A stretch of DNA of 64,000 bases, taken from Mesocentrotus franciscanus. Lineage: Eukaryota > Echinodermata > Echinoidea > Camarodonta > Strongylocentrotidae. The DNA lies in assembly GCA_037976565.1 (NCBI GenBank), contig CP137675.1:18812446-18876445 (forward strand), given 5' to 3'. Positions within the stretch are counted from its first letter, which is position 1, and every line of letters begins with the position of its first letter. The notes beneath the pieces were generated by a model that worked only from the letters and a program-made list of their open reading frames with translations, was not told the origin of the DNA and made no database searches. The translations under genes were made by a program, and so were the position numbers. Positions 25,814 through 36,926 of the stretch are shown piece by piece.

Positions 25814-27130
25814 GATCCAGGGGCGGATGATGGGATCTAGCTTTTGCTAAGGGGTTGACCCAATGACGACACGGAGCATCGTCCACGAGCCGCAAAGCGG
25901 CGAGGCGATTTTTTGTTGTTGCTATTTTGAACCCTGTAAGTGATGTTTTCCTGGCATCTACTGACACAATGGAGACCATAAAAAGCAGTGCATGATAATT
26001 ACGTCTTTTTAAATCAAGTAACAGTTTAAGGGGTTGACCCAAAGACGATGCAGAGCATTGTCCACGAGCCGCGTAGCGGCGAGGCGATTTTGGGGGTGCT
26101 ATTTTGAACCCCGTAAGTGATGTTTTCCTGGCATCTATATACTAACACAATGGAGACCATAAAAAGCAGTGCATGATAACGTCTTTTAAATCAAGTAACA
26201 GTTTAAGGGGTTCGACCCAATGACGATGCGGAGCATCGTCCATGAGCCGCAAGGTCCTAGCCGCATAGCGGCGAGGCGATTTTTTGTTGTTGCTATTTTG
26301 AACCCCCGTAAGTGATGTTTTCCTGGCATCTGCTAACACAATGGAGACCATAAAGCAGTGCATGATAATTACGTCTTTTTTAAAATCAAGTAACAGTTTA
26401 AGGGGGGTTGACCCAAAGACGATGCAGAGCATTATCCACGAGCCGCATAGCGGCGAGGCGATTTTTTTTTTTTTTTTTTTTTTTGGGGGCTATTTTGAAC
26501 CCCGTAAGTGATGTTTTCCTGGCATCTATATACTAACACAATGGAGACCATAAAAAGCAGTGCATGATAACGTCTTTTTAAATCAAGTAACAGTTTAAGG
26601 GGTTCGACCCAATGACGATGCGGAGCATCGTCCATGAGCCGCAAGGTCCTAGCCGCATAGCGGCGAGGCGATTTTTTGTTGTTGCTATTTTGAACCCCCG
26701 TAAGTGATGTTTTCCTGGCATCTATATACTAACACAATGGAGACCATAAAAAGCATTTCATGATAACGTCTTTTAAATCAAGTAACAGTTTGAGGGGGGT
26801 TCGACCCAATGACGATGTGGAGCATCGTCCACGAGCCTCGAAGTCCGAGCCGCATAGCGGCGAGGCGATTTTTGTTGTTGCTATTTTGAACCCCCGTAAG
26901 TGATGTTTTCCTGGCATCTATATACTAACACAATGGAGACCATAAAAAGCAGTGCATGATAACGTCTTTTTAAATCACTTAAGTAACAGTTTAAGGGGGG
27001 TTCTACCCAATGACGATGCGGAACATCGTCCACGATCCGCAAGGTCCGAGCCGCGTAGCGGCCAGGCGATTTAAAAAAAAAACCCCTAACCCCTCCCCCA
27101 TCCCCCTCCCCATACATCCGCCCTGGGATC
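25814..27130. mobile_element. element carrying a seven-copy hairpin satellite
   Basis: Inverted GATCC(C)AGGG(G)CGGATG sequences at 25814-25829 and 27115-27130 bracket a tandem array. The seven units are anchored at about 25862, 26043, 26220, 26416, 26613, 26810 and 27012, with periods of 177-202 bp. Each contains GTAAGTGATGTTTTCCTGGC, ACACAATGGAGACCATAAA, the inverted repeat GACGATGC-GGA-GCATCGTC and a GCCGC-ATA-GCGGC hairpin. The minus-strand frames (LKLLLDLKRR, DDAPHRHWV) are repeat artefacts. A second CAGTGGCGGATCC end-like word starts at 25564. Confidence 0.75.
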
Positions 27131-27509
27131 TTTTGCAAACTGGAAGCAATGAGCATTACATGTAGGCGATGGAAAAAAGTGCTTGAGAAACGGATAGAAA
27201 CTTTGTGGTAGGCTCTTCGCGGCCACAGGGATGACAGAAAATAATGTGACAATGAAACCAGCAACTGTGGCAGGATTAATGACGGGGACAATCTGCATGC
27301 TGAAAGAGCACTTAGAATAGGTATATCGGAAAATGAATTCAAGACTAAGTTATAAGTTATAAGTTAGAAGTTATAAAGGAGATAAAATCTTTGGTATTAG
27401 TCATGTTCGACTTAAAATTGCATGCCCCCTCCCTTACCCGGTAAAAAAACACCTTCTTATAATATCATCCCCTTTCTTTCTTTTCCCTTTGGGGTAGTGA
27501 GCACAATTT

Positions 27510-29320
27510 TTTTTTTTGGCATCCGAAAAAAAATTTCCCCTATGGGTATCATTGTATCTGATATAACAGACCATTTTCCTGTTTTTGTTTCTACCCCTTA
27601 CATACTTAATGCTTGTAAATCATTCAAACCAGACAGATGTAATTGCCAAGGTACTCGAATAATATCTGACCATAACATTGAACGTTTTAAAGAAAGTTTA
27701 TCTCATGTTGACTGGTCTCCAATCCACGATGCACACAATGTGAATCAAGCTTTTATTGAGTTTCTTGATACAATTATACTTTTATACGATCTTCATTTTC
27801 CAATTAGGACAGTGTCCAGCACAAATTAAAAAAAATACCTCGGTCTACTTGGATCACAAAGTCCTTACTTAGATTGATAATAAGAAAAACAACTTTATTA
27901 TAAATATAAATATACAGGTACTGATGATGCTAAATCTAAATACTCTACATATAAAAATACTTTAACATCTGTGCTAAGGCAAGCAAAAAAGGATTATTAT
28001 TGTTCCGCTTTCCAAGCTCACAGAAATGATACAAAGTCTACTTGGAAGGTGATTAATAATGTTCTAAAAAAGATAGAAATAGGGAAGATATACATAAAAT
28101 TGTTCATGAGGCTATAGAAATAACATATTCATCAAAATCATTTTCGTCAAAAACATTCAACTGTGCATGCAATAATATTATTAATAGATAAAGTTACAAA
28201 GGCAATTGATAAGAGGTCTCACGTTGCTGGTATCTTTCTGGACTTCTCCAAGGCCTTTGACACGATTAACCATGAAATACTTTTATATAAACTCTCTTAC
28301 TATGGAATTCGTGGAAGGGCCTTGGAGTGGTTCAGAAGTTATCTTACAAACAGGAATCAATTTGTGTATGTTCATAATTTCAATTCTAAAATTCAACACA
28401 TCACTTGCGGTGTACCTCAAGGTTCTCTTTGGGCCCACTTCTTTTTATATTATACATCAATGATTTTCAAAACTCTTCCAATATACTCTCTTTTCTTTTA
28501 TTTGCAGATGATACAAGTTTATTTTTTACTCACGATAATCCTCAAATCCTTCTTGATAAATTAAATTCTGAATTAAGATTTGTATGTGATTGGGTACGAG
28601 CAAATAAGTTATCTCTTAATTTCAAAAAGAAAAATTACATGGTTAGTAATTCACTGCATACTTTGCCTGGTGATGTTTTCATGAATGGCAATGAGTTAAA
28701 ACAAATTGACTCAACAAAATTTCTAGGTCTTTACATTGATTGTAAATTAACATGGAAAGTCCAAATTGACTACTTATGTAAATTGCTTTCAAGAAATTTA
28801 GGAGTTACCAATAAACTTAAACATCATTTTCCTCTTCATATTTTGAAATTATTATATTCTACTTTATTATTACCATACCTAAGTTACGGAATATTAGTTT
28901 GGGGAAATTCTTCCAAGACGAAAATTGATTCCATACTCAAAATACAAAAAAGAGCTGTAAGGATAATTTCTTCTGCCGATTTTTTGGCACATACAAATCC
29001 ATTATTTCTTTCTAACAAATATTGAAAGTAACAGACCTATATCACTATTTTGTAGGTATATTTATGTATCAACTTAATAAAGGCGAATCGCCGAGTGTTT
29101 TCACTAATATGTTTTTAAAAATAGTGACATTCATTCTTATCCCACCAGGCAATCATGCAATTTTCATCTATCCCCCGTACGCACCGTTCTTGCCCTTAAA
29201 ACAATAACCAGGACCTTCATTTTGGAACAGTTTGGACGCTGCGTAATTCAATCACCCTCGCTTTATTCATTCAAGCGTAAACTCAAAGACTTCCTCTTGA
29301 AATCATACGCATAAGGCAAA
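27510..29320 (+). pseudogene. CR1/L2-like LINE, endonuclease end plus reverse transcriptase, frameshifted
   Basis: Frame pieces in order: IIVSDITDHFPVFV (endonuclease C-terminus, 27540-27590); a gap with stops; GIFLDFSKAFDTINHEILLY (28225-28290); ITCGVPQGSL (28395-28430); then, in a shifted frame, GPLLFILYINDFQNS and LLFADDTSLF (catalytic Asp pair, 28495-28530); KFLGLYIDCKLTW; LSYGILVWGNSS; then another frameshift near 29020 into VTDLYHYFVGIFMYQLNKG. The order matches the usual endonuclease-RT-C-terminal layout. At least two frameshifts and several stops make it dead. The 5' part is missing. Confidence 0.9.
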
Positions 29321-29650
29321 TTATCGCTATTTTTAATTTTTTTATTTGTGACTTTTTTTCTTTCTTATTTCGCCTAGCTCGAGTGACTATTATGACTATT
29401 ATGACTATTATGTAACCTCATACTTGTATTCATTGTGTATCAATTATATTTCCGGATTCGTCTCTCTTCATTGCACTAGAATATGTTATACAATCATTGG
29501 TATATGGGAACCTATATTATACAAGCATTGCTTTTTAATAGGTTCCTCATACTATTTCACGTTATTGATTATTTACTGCCATCGTTGTTTTTTGTCATAT
29601 ATGCTTTATCTTGCTGACCTTCAATAGTATATATATGTAAACTGTTATTT
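29321..29650. other. AT-rich spacer, probably LINE 3' UTR
   Basis: Contains a triplicated GACTATTAT near 29385-29410. No gene seen. Confidence 0.4.
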
Positions 29651-29654
29651 TATG

Positions 29655-32610
29655 AAATGTGAAACAATTTCGATACCTGTGATTTACAAAATTAATGTTG
29701 ATGAAATGGCATAATTTCCGAGGTCTTTCCTCACTCTTTAGTAAATTATACATTTTTATGCGCTTGTTGGAAAATGACAATTTCCTAAATTTTCAGTTAG
29801 GCAAGAAATATGCTTTTTTTAGAAGCCTACATAGCCCACCCCCACTTTATTGAAAATGTATATTAAAGAGAAATAGAAAGAAAGCGAGAAAGAAAGAAAG
29901 AATAGTGACCTGCCAGTGTCACAAAATAATGAGGTATCAAAATATGCTCATCTGACCGTGATTAAATGCTTAAAACCCCTGAGCTTCCGGGGGCTCTGCC
30001 CCCTGAATTGCAACGAGGGCCCTAAGGCGGGCCCCTGAATGCCGATCTGATGGTAATTTAATGCCTAAAACCCCTGAGCTTCTGGGGGCTCCGCCCCCTG
30101 GACCCCACGCCAATAAGTGACCTGCCAGTGTCACAAATAAGGTAAACAAAAAAATGCTCTTCTGACCGTAATTAAACGCCTAAAACCCTGATCTTCTGAG
30201 AGCTCCGCCCCCTGGACCTCACGCCATTTAGTGTCCTGCCAGTGTCACAAATAAGGTATCAAAATATGTTCATCTGACCGTAATTAAATGCCTAAAATCC
30301 CTAAGCTCCCGGGGGCTCCTCCCCCTCGAAAACAGAAGGGGCCCTATGGCGAGCCCCAGAATGCGTATCTGACCGTTATAAAATGCCTAAAACCCCTGAC
30401 CTTCTGGGGGCTCCGCCCCCAGGACCCAACCAATGGCCCTAAGGCGGCCCCCTGGATGTTCATCTGACCGTAATGTATTGCCTTAAACCCCTGAGCTTCC
30501 AGTGGCTCTGCTCCCTGGACCCCACGCCAATTAGTTACCTGCCAGTGTCACAAATAAGGTATCAAAATATTCTCATCGGACCGTGATGAAATGCCTAAAA
30601 CCCCTGAGCTTCCGGGGCTCTGCCCCTGGACCCCACCTAGGGCACTAAGGCGGGCCCCTAGATGCTCATCTGATGGTAATTCAATGCCTAAAACCCCTGA
30701 CCTTCTGGGGGCTCCGCCAGTATCACAAGTAAGGTATATAGTAAAATATGCTCATCTGACCGTAATTAAATGCCTAAAACACCTGAACTTCCGGGGGCTC
30801 CGCCCCCTCGCTAAGGCGGCCCCTGAATGCTTATCTGACCGTTATAAAATTCCTAAAATCCCCGAGTTTCAGGGGGCTCAGCCTCCTGGACCCCACGCTA
30901 ATTAGTGACCTGCCAGTGTCACAAATAAGGTATCAAAATATGCTCATCTGACCGTAATTAAACGCCTACAACCCCTGTGCTTCAGGGGGCTCCACCCCCT
31001 GAACCCAACCAATGGCCCTAAGGCGGGTCCCTGGATGTTCATCTGACCGTAATTAAATGCCTTAAACCCCTGAGCTTCCGGGGGCTCCGCCCTGGACCCC
31101 ACGCCAATTAGTGACCTGCCAGTGTCACAAATAAGGTACCAAAATATGCTCATCTGACCGTAATTAAATGCCTAAAACACCTTAACTTCCGGGGGCTCCG
31201 CCCCCTCGCTAAGGCGGCCCCTGAATGCTTATCTGACCGTTATAAAATGCCTCAAATCCCCGAGTTTCAGGGGGCTCAGCCTCCTGGACCCCACGCTAAT
31301 TAGTGACCTGCCAGTGTCACAAATAAGGTATCAAAATATGCTCATCTGACCGTAAATAAATGCCTAAAATCCCCGAGTTTCATAGGGTTCAGCCCCTGGA
31401 CCCCACGCAAATTAATGACTTGCCAGTGTCACAAATAAAGTATCAAAATATGCTCATCTGACCGTAATTAAATGCCTAAAACTCCTGTACTTCCGGGGGC
31501 TCCGCCCCTCGACCGTACCAGGGGGCATAAGGCGGGCCCTGAATGCTTATCTGACCGTTATAAAATGCCTCAAATCTCCGAGTTTAAGGGGGCTCAGCCC
31601 CCTGGACCTCACGCCAATTAGTGACCTGCCAGTGTCATGAATAAGGTATCAAAATATGCTCATCCGACCGTAATTAAATGCCCATACCCGCCTGAGCTTC
31701 CGGGGGCTCCGCCCCTTGACCACCGCCGAAGCTTTGCCTCTAAACCCCACGCCAATTTTCGCTACGCTCTACCCGATCGTAGATCGGATTTCTTAGGGGG
31801 CCAAATTTGAAATTATGCGAGCCAAATATTGGTACGTTGTGGTGACCAGCAGTGGCGTAATGATAACAAAACGTGTTTTTTTGGGGGCAGACAAAAAATC
31901 CGCATCACCCCACTTTTTCATGCAGGCCCCGCTGAACGTTTTTCAAAGTGGGTGTGGGGGAGGCTAAAGTATTTACGATCAGGTAGAGCGTAGCGTAAAT
32001 TGGCGTGGGGTTTGAGGCAAAGCTCCGGCGGGGGTCAAGGGGCGGAGCTCCCGGAAGCTCAGGGCGTATGGGCATTTAATTACGGTACGTCAGATGAGCA
32101 TTTTTATACCTTATTTGTGACACTGGCATGACACTAATCGGCGTAGGGTCCAGGGGGCGGAGTCCCTGGAAGCTTAGGGGGTTTAGGCATTAAATTACCG
32201 TCAGATGAGCACCCAGGGGCCCGACTTTGGGCCATAGGTGGGGTCCAGGGGGCAGAGCCCCGGAAGCTCAGGGTTTTTAGGCATTTAGTTACGGTCAGAT
32301 AAGCAGGTCACTATTCTTTCTTTCTCTCTTTCTTTCTATTTCTCTTTAATATACTTTTTCAAAAAAGGAAGGGGAGCTCGAGCCCCCGAGCCCCGCCGTT
32401 CCGCGGGCCCTGACATGTAGGCCTCTAAATAAGCATATATTTTCTTGCCTGACTGTAAATTTGGGAATTTGTCATTTGCCAACAAACGCATAAAAAGTAT
32501 AATTTACTAAAAAGTGAGGAAAAATCCCGGAAAAGTATATCATTTTAAGCAAAATTTGTAAATCACTAGTATCGAATTAGAAATAAACCATGCTTAAATT
32601 CTATTTGGGG
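29655..32610. mobile_element. large foldback element with GC-rich repeat arms
   Basis: The outer segments 29655-29915 and 32300-32600 are diverged inverted copies: both contain TTTACTAAAAAGTGAG, AACAAACGCATA, TTGCCTGACTGTAAATTT and GACATGTAGGC-type sequence, in opposite orientations. Inside, GC-rich ~150-200 bp units run forward from 29925 to about 31745 and backward from about 31985 to 32310, meeting at a junction with the CAGTGGCGTAATGA word (31850-31985). This head-to-head layout makes it a foldback structure with unequal arms. No transposase is encoded. Confidence 0.72.
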
Positions 32611-32939
32611 GCAACAGCAGTAAATTGCACCTGAAATTGCATCATGCGCATTATAAGTTTCAACCGCTTTCTATCATACAAATACACAAAAAAAGTTCCG
32701 AAAGCTTGAATGCATACTATTTCACAAGATATAATAAAACAATATGAATAATTCTAATGATACACTTACATGCAATTGCATGATCAATTTTGCGTTTCTT
32801 TCTGCCTGCAAAATAGTTTTCTTCTGCATTTTGTTTTTTGCTGTTATGAGTTTATATTCATATTATTGTTATCAAACAGGAATAAATAAATACATTTGTA
32901 CGATGATAGTTGTACAATGATGATAGACAAAGCGATAAA
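32611..32939. other. AT-rich spacer
   Basis: No gene, repeat or element end recognised. Confidence 0.4.
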
Positions 32940-33660
32940 ATCGCAGCTGAACTTTCCTTATTTTCCCCCTTTTCTTTTCTTCTTCCTCTATAATTCTTTC
33001 CCTTTCTCTCCTCTTTCCCTTTCCCTTCCCTTCCTTCTCTCTCTCTCTCTCTCTTTTTTACCGAGGGGTGGAGGCAAGGGCCTTTCGCCCCCGCCGATCC
33101 ACACCTTGGCTGGGAAAATCGCAACTGATCTCCCCCACCTTTCTTCTTTCTCCTTTTTTCCTGTTCCCTTTCCTTTCCCTTCTTTCTCTCTCTTTTAAGT
33201 TTGCTGGGGGAGCAAGAGCCTTCCGGTCCCCCGATCCACACGTTGTTGGCCGAATTAATCGCAACTAATCTCTCCTTCTTTTCATCCTTTTCTTTTCTTG
33301 TTCCTCTTTTTGTTCCCTTTTAGCTCTCCTCTTTCCCATTCCCTTCCCCTTTCGGAACTGATATCCCCTTCTTTTCTTTTCTTCTTCCTCTCTATTTCCT
33401 TCCCTTTATCTCCTCTTTTCCTTTTTTTTCCCTTTCCTTCCTTCTCTCTTTTTTGTTGGGGAGGCAACAGCCTGGGAGGCAAGACCCTTTCGCCCCCCAT
33501 CTCCTTCTTTCCCCTTTTTCCTGCTTCCTCTTCTTTCTTTCCCTTTCTCTCCTCTTTCCCTTTCTTTCCTCTTTCCCTTTCCCTTTTTTCCTCTCTCTCT
33601 CTCTCTCTCTTTTTTTTTGGCGGGGGGCCAAGGCCCCCTGGCCCCCCCTGGATCCGCGCC
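32940..33660 (-). repeat. GA-rich complex satellite, copy 2 (inverted)
   Basis: Same units as at 23270-23930, on the other strand: CGCAACTGATCTCCCCC, GATCCACACCTTGGCTGGGA and long CTTTCCCTTTCTCTCCTC tracts. It ends at 33640-33662 with CCCCCTGGATCCGCGCCTG, which looks like a hAT-type terminus. Pro/Phe/Ser-rich frames across it are artefacts. Confidence 0.85.
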
Positions 33661-33768
33661 TGTAATACAGGGCTCTCTTGTAAAGTATTTGTTATGCACT
33701 GAAGAGACTACCCCTCATAAAGAACACAGAAAAAATAAATATTAATCAATCAATCAATCAATCAATCA
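33661..33768 (+). mobile_element. LINE 3' tail with (AATC)n
   Basis: TTGTAAAGTATTTGTTATGC, then AAAAAATAAATATT and six AATC repeats, the usual 3' end of a CR1-like retrotransposon. The rest of the element is absent. Confidence 0.5.
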
Positions 33769-34726
33769 GTCTATAAAAAGAAAGGAAAGTCGTCAGGTGT
33801 ATTTCTTAGGTCAAAATTTTCTGCCGGTGGCACAATAAGGAGGGGGAACATTACGTTTTATACTCCATGTGTACCTAAGTTATAGGGCCTAACATATTGG
33901 GTTATGTTGCGGGCACTGGCCGCCCCTGGCCGCATACCCCTTAGATCCTCATTTTCTTGGCACATCCAAACTGAGAGGGAGCTCTATAGGGTATCCTCCT
34001 TCGGAGTATGTATGATCAAATCTCTTTGATATCCTCCCCTGGCAGACGATGATTTAATTTGTGCAACCACAGCTAGTTACTGGTACATGAACAAATAAAA
34101 AGCAATGGCGTTTCCAGCACTGGGTTCAGAGAGTTTCAACCTCTACCCCCTCCCGCCCCCACATTCATCGTCTGAGGATGGTACACTACCCCATCCCATG
34201 CAGTTGGCGTCAATTAATATCATGCAGCCTGTCAAAAAGGGATAAAATTTAGGTGCTCAAACTTGTCCCATCGAGGCGAAAACCTGAAAGATTTTGTTAG
34301 GCACAACTTCGAACGGTGCCTTAAGAAAAATGGCGTTGCTATTAAAAGGACCGTATATTTGAATGATAATCATGATGTTCAAAGAGCCGCCATTTTGATA
34401 AGTTCAAATTTGGATAGAAACCCTCTTCTTCAATAGAGCGTATTTTACAATGAACAGAGCACCCCTACCCCCACCTAGCAATATGTAGTATGTAGTGCTA
34501 TTTTGCGGCTTACCTAAATGATTTCAATTTTAATACAGGTAGAGCCACGTCCTCGTCATAATTTACGGTAAAGCTGCTGGGAACAGGTCTCTCGACATAC
34601 ATTTAACAGGTTCAAAAGTTCATCAAAGTTATTACACCTATGCATTGTGTTGTTTTGTGACATACTATTTGGACGTCGAAGCCTATTTAATAAAACAAAA
34701 AGCTGTAATGATAATAACCCTATTAT

Positions 34727-34752
34727 GTACAGAGCCCCACCCCGCTCTGTAC
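34727..34752. repeat. 9-bp-stem hairpin, copy 1
   Basis: GTACAGAGC, an eight-base loop CCCACCCC, then the exact complement GCTCTGTAC. The copy at 35632-35656 has the same stem and a seven-base loop. Confidence 0.8.
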
Positions 34753-35631
34753 CGTGATGGACTACCTTCGGTTAACCGATTATTCCATCTCCGTTTATAT
34801 GTTCAAAGACTTGGGCCAAACATTCCAGTGGGCCCTAATTTGTGAAAGAAATTAGTTTCTATGATTTGCCTTTTTTATCTTGAGGTCATATAGTACTGTT
34901 TCTTTCGACTTACTCGTTTTCCTTTGATTACCTTTGAATGATTTAAAAGATTTAATCAGACATCACGCAATATTGACATTTGAAAATTATCTCCATTATG
35001 AAAATTATGAAAACGACAGTACGTCATACCTCCCACCCCCCACATTGTCATTATGGTGAAGCTAATTGCTCTTGTAAAGGAGTAAGGTAAATGTTCGACC
35101 AAACGTAAATGAATTTGCAAGTTACTAATAACCAGTTTGTACATTTCTTGGTATTCTTCACATATAACCTAAATTCAAAATAAAACAATCTTTGATTACT
35201 TAATGTCCTCATAAAGGCTCATGATGAACAGAGCCGAGCCCCCCTTTTGCGCAATTGATCTTTTACTACCTAATGTCTTGGGTATCAAAAAATATCCTCT
35301 TTCGACTGATTTGATTTCATTTGATTTTACTAATATAATCATGCTTCATTCCACTTATTTGTAGCGTGTGTTTTCATACGGGATATGAATAATAATTATA
35401 ACGATAGTCGCTGTTCTAAAATATTGGAAATATTTTCTCGTGATTATTTTGTTTTCCCAAATGATTTTAAATTTCATATTGGTGCAGCCAGGTCCGTATA
35501 GGCACGCTGCTAAGAACATGTCAAACAAAACGCATATAAAACATTTTCAAGTTGTTAAAAACTTATTGGTATTTTTCTGCTTTGAAAGAACATTCCAATA
35601 AAAACAATGATTTAAATCATAATATCCCTAT

Positions 35632-35656
35632 GTACAGAGCCCCACCCGCTCTGTAC
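35632..35656. repeat. 9-bp-stem hairpin, copy 2
   Basis: Same stem as at 34727-34752 with one C fewer in the loop, followed by the same CGTGATGGACTACCTTCGGT. The stem is kept although the surrounding duplication has diverged. Confidence 0.8.
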
Positions 35657-36375
35657 CGTGATGGACTACCTTCGGTTAATACCGATTATTCCATCTCCGA
35701 ATGATTCAAGGAGTTTTCCGAAGCTATCCAATACTTTTGCGGGGGAAATGTGAGAAATTGATTTATAAATCTTGTGATTTGTTAATTTATTCAGATCTTA
35801 AATATAATAGTATTGTTTCTTTTGAATGATTTTTTCTCTTCATTCGACTTCAATTGACTTCTTTTCATTCAATTTCATTCAATTTTTCATTTTTCATTTC
35901 ATTTTGCATTTAATTTATCGGTATTTACAAAGTATGTCCGTTTATTCCACTCATGGGACCGTCTTGCAGTCGCTTATATTGCACAAGATTTTCTCTTCTT
36001 TTAAATCACACGATATTGTGTTTAGACTTCACATTGGCGCAGCCTGCTTTTTCTTAAATGGAAAAGAAAAACAAACACAAATATTTTCAAGTTTGACATA
36101 ACTCTTTGTGTCATTTGAAATTGTTTTGTGCTATATCGTAACATTATTGCAAATTCAATAACCTTTCTTTCAAACTTTGCTCAAGCTCGACAGTGTATTT
36201 GCTCGGTTCACATGATTTGAATTTCATCCTGAAATGTTTTTCATGAATTTATTCCTTTATACTGACGTTCATCAGTCAAGAAATAGTATTGCCAGTAATT
36301 CTTGTTTAGATCTATCATCAAATATATATATATACAAAAGACGAAGAATGGAATGGATATTTACAATACTTACCT

Positions 36376-36924
36376 AACACTGTATTTCGAAAAGATATCA
36401 AACATTTCATTATGACCCCCCCTAAAAAAAAAAAACATGATTAACTATTTATATTGCATGAATTAAAAGAGATACCAAGCCAGCGCATGTATGTAGTAAC
36501 CGCAAATACCAATTTACTACTCATAAATATGATATTACATTTATTTGCAATTTCCACATTAATTGTGCTTTTCTTAATTGCAGAAATTTACAAATCGCAA
36601 AAGGTCCACTGCTGTAAAGTCTTGAAAAATTAATGCTCTATCATTGTTTTGTTTTTGGGTGATACTTACCTATCTACAAAAAAGTTATCCAATAAAAGTC
36701 ATTTGGATGTCATTTATTTTCACTTTAAAGAGCTTGCAATAATAGGTTGTGCGTTAAATTCGACTTTTAGTAACCACGGCTTATAAATGCATGAAAAACG
36801 CATGGCGATTTGTAAATATCTGAAATTGAAAAATGTAACAAGGAAAGAGAAATTGAAATTGAATTAAAATTGAATTGAATTAAAAAAAGATATATTATTT
36901 GATATCTTTTCGAATATAGTGTTT
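36376..36924. mobile_element. MITE-like element abutting the kinase stop codon
   Basis: The left end is AACACTGTATTTCGAAAAGA followed by TATCAAA (36376-36402). The right end is its inverse with one or two mismatches (to 36924). The TAG stop of the minus-strand kinase gene lies at 36927-36929, two bases outside the element, so the element supplies the start of the 3' UTR. Interior is AT-rich, non-coding. Confidence 0.65.
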
Positions 36925-36926
36925 GT

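Larger units (their letters stand above)
33769..36375. other. intergenic, with a diverged ~0.9-kb duplication
   Basis: Two blocks share CGTGATGGACTACCTTCGGT, CCGATTATTCCATCTCCG and a preceding hairpin (34727-34752 and 35632-35656). Weaker shared phrases such as GCAGCC preceded by TTCA(C/T)ATTGG(T/C) occur at 35470-35492 and 36028-36045. No supported gene. Confidence 0.5.

Noticed and set aside
33298..33702. 134-codon plus-strand frame and overlapping minus-strand frames
   Set aside because: Pure CT/GA repeat translation.
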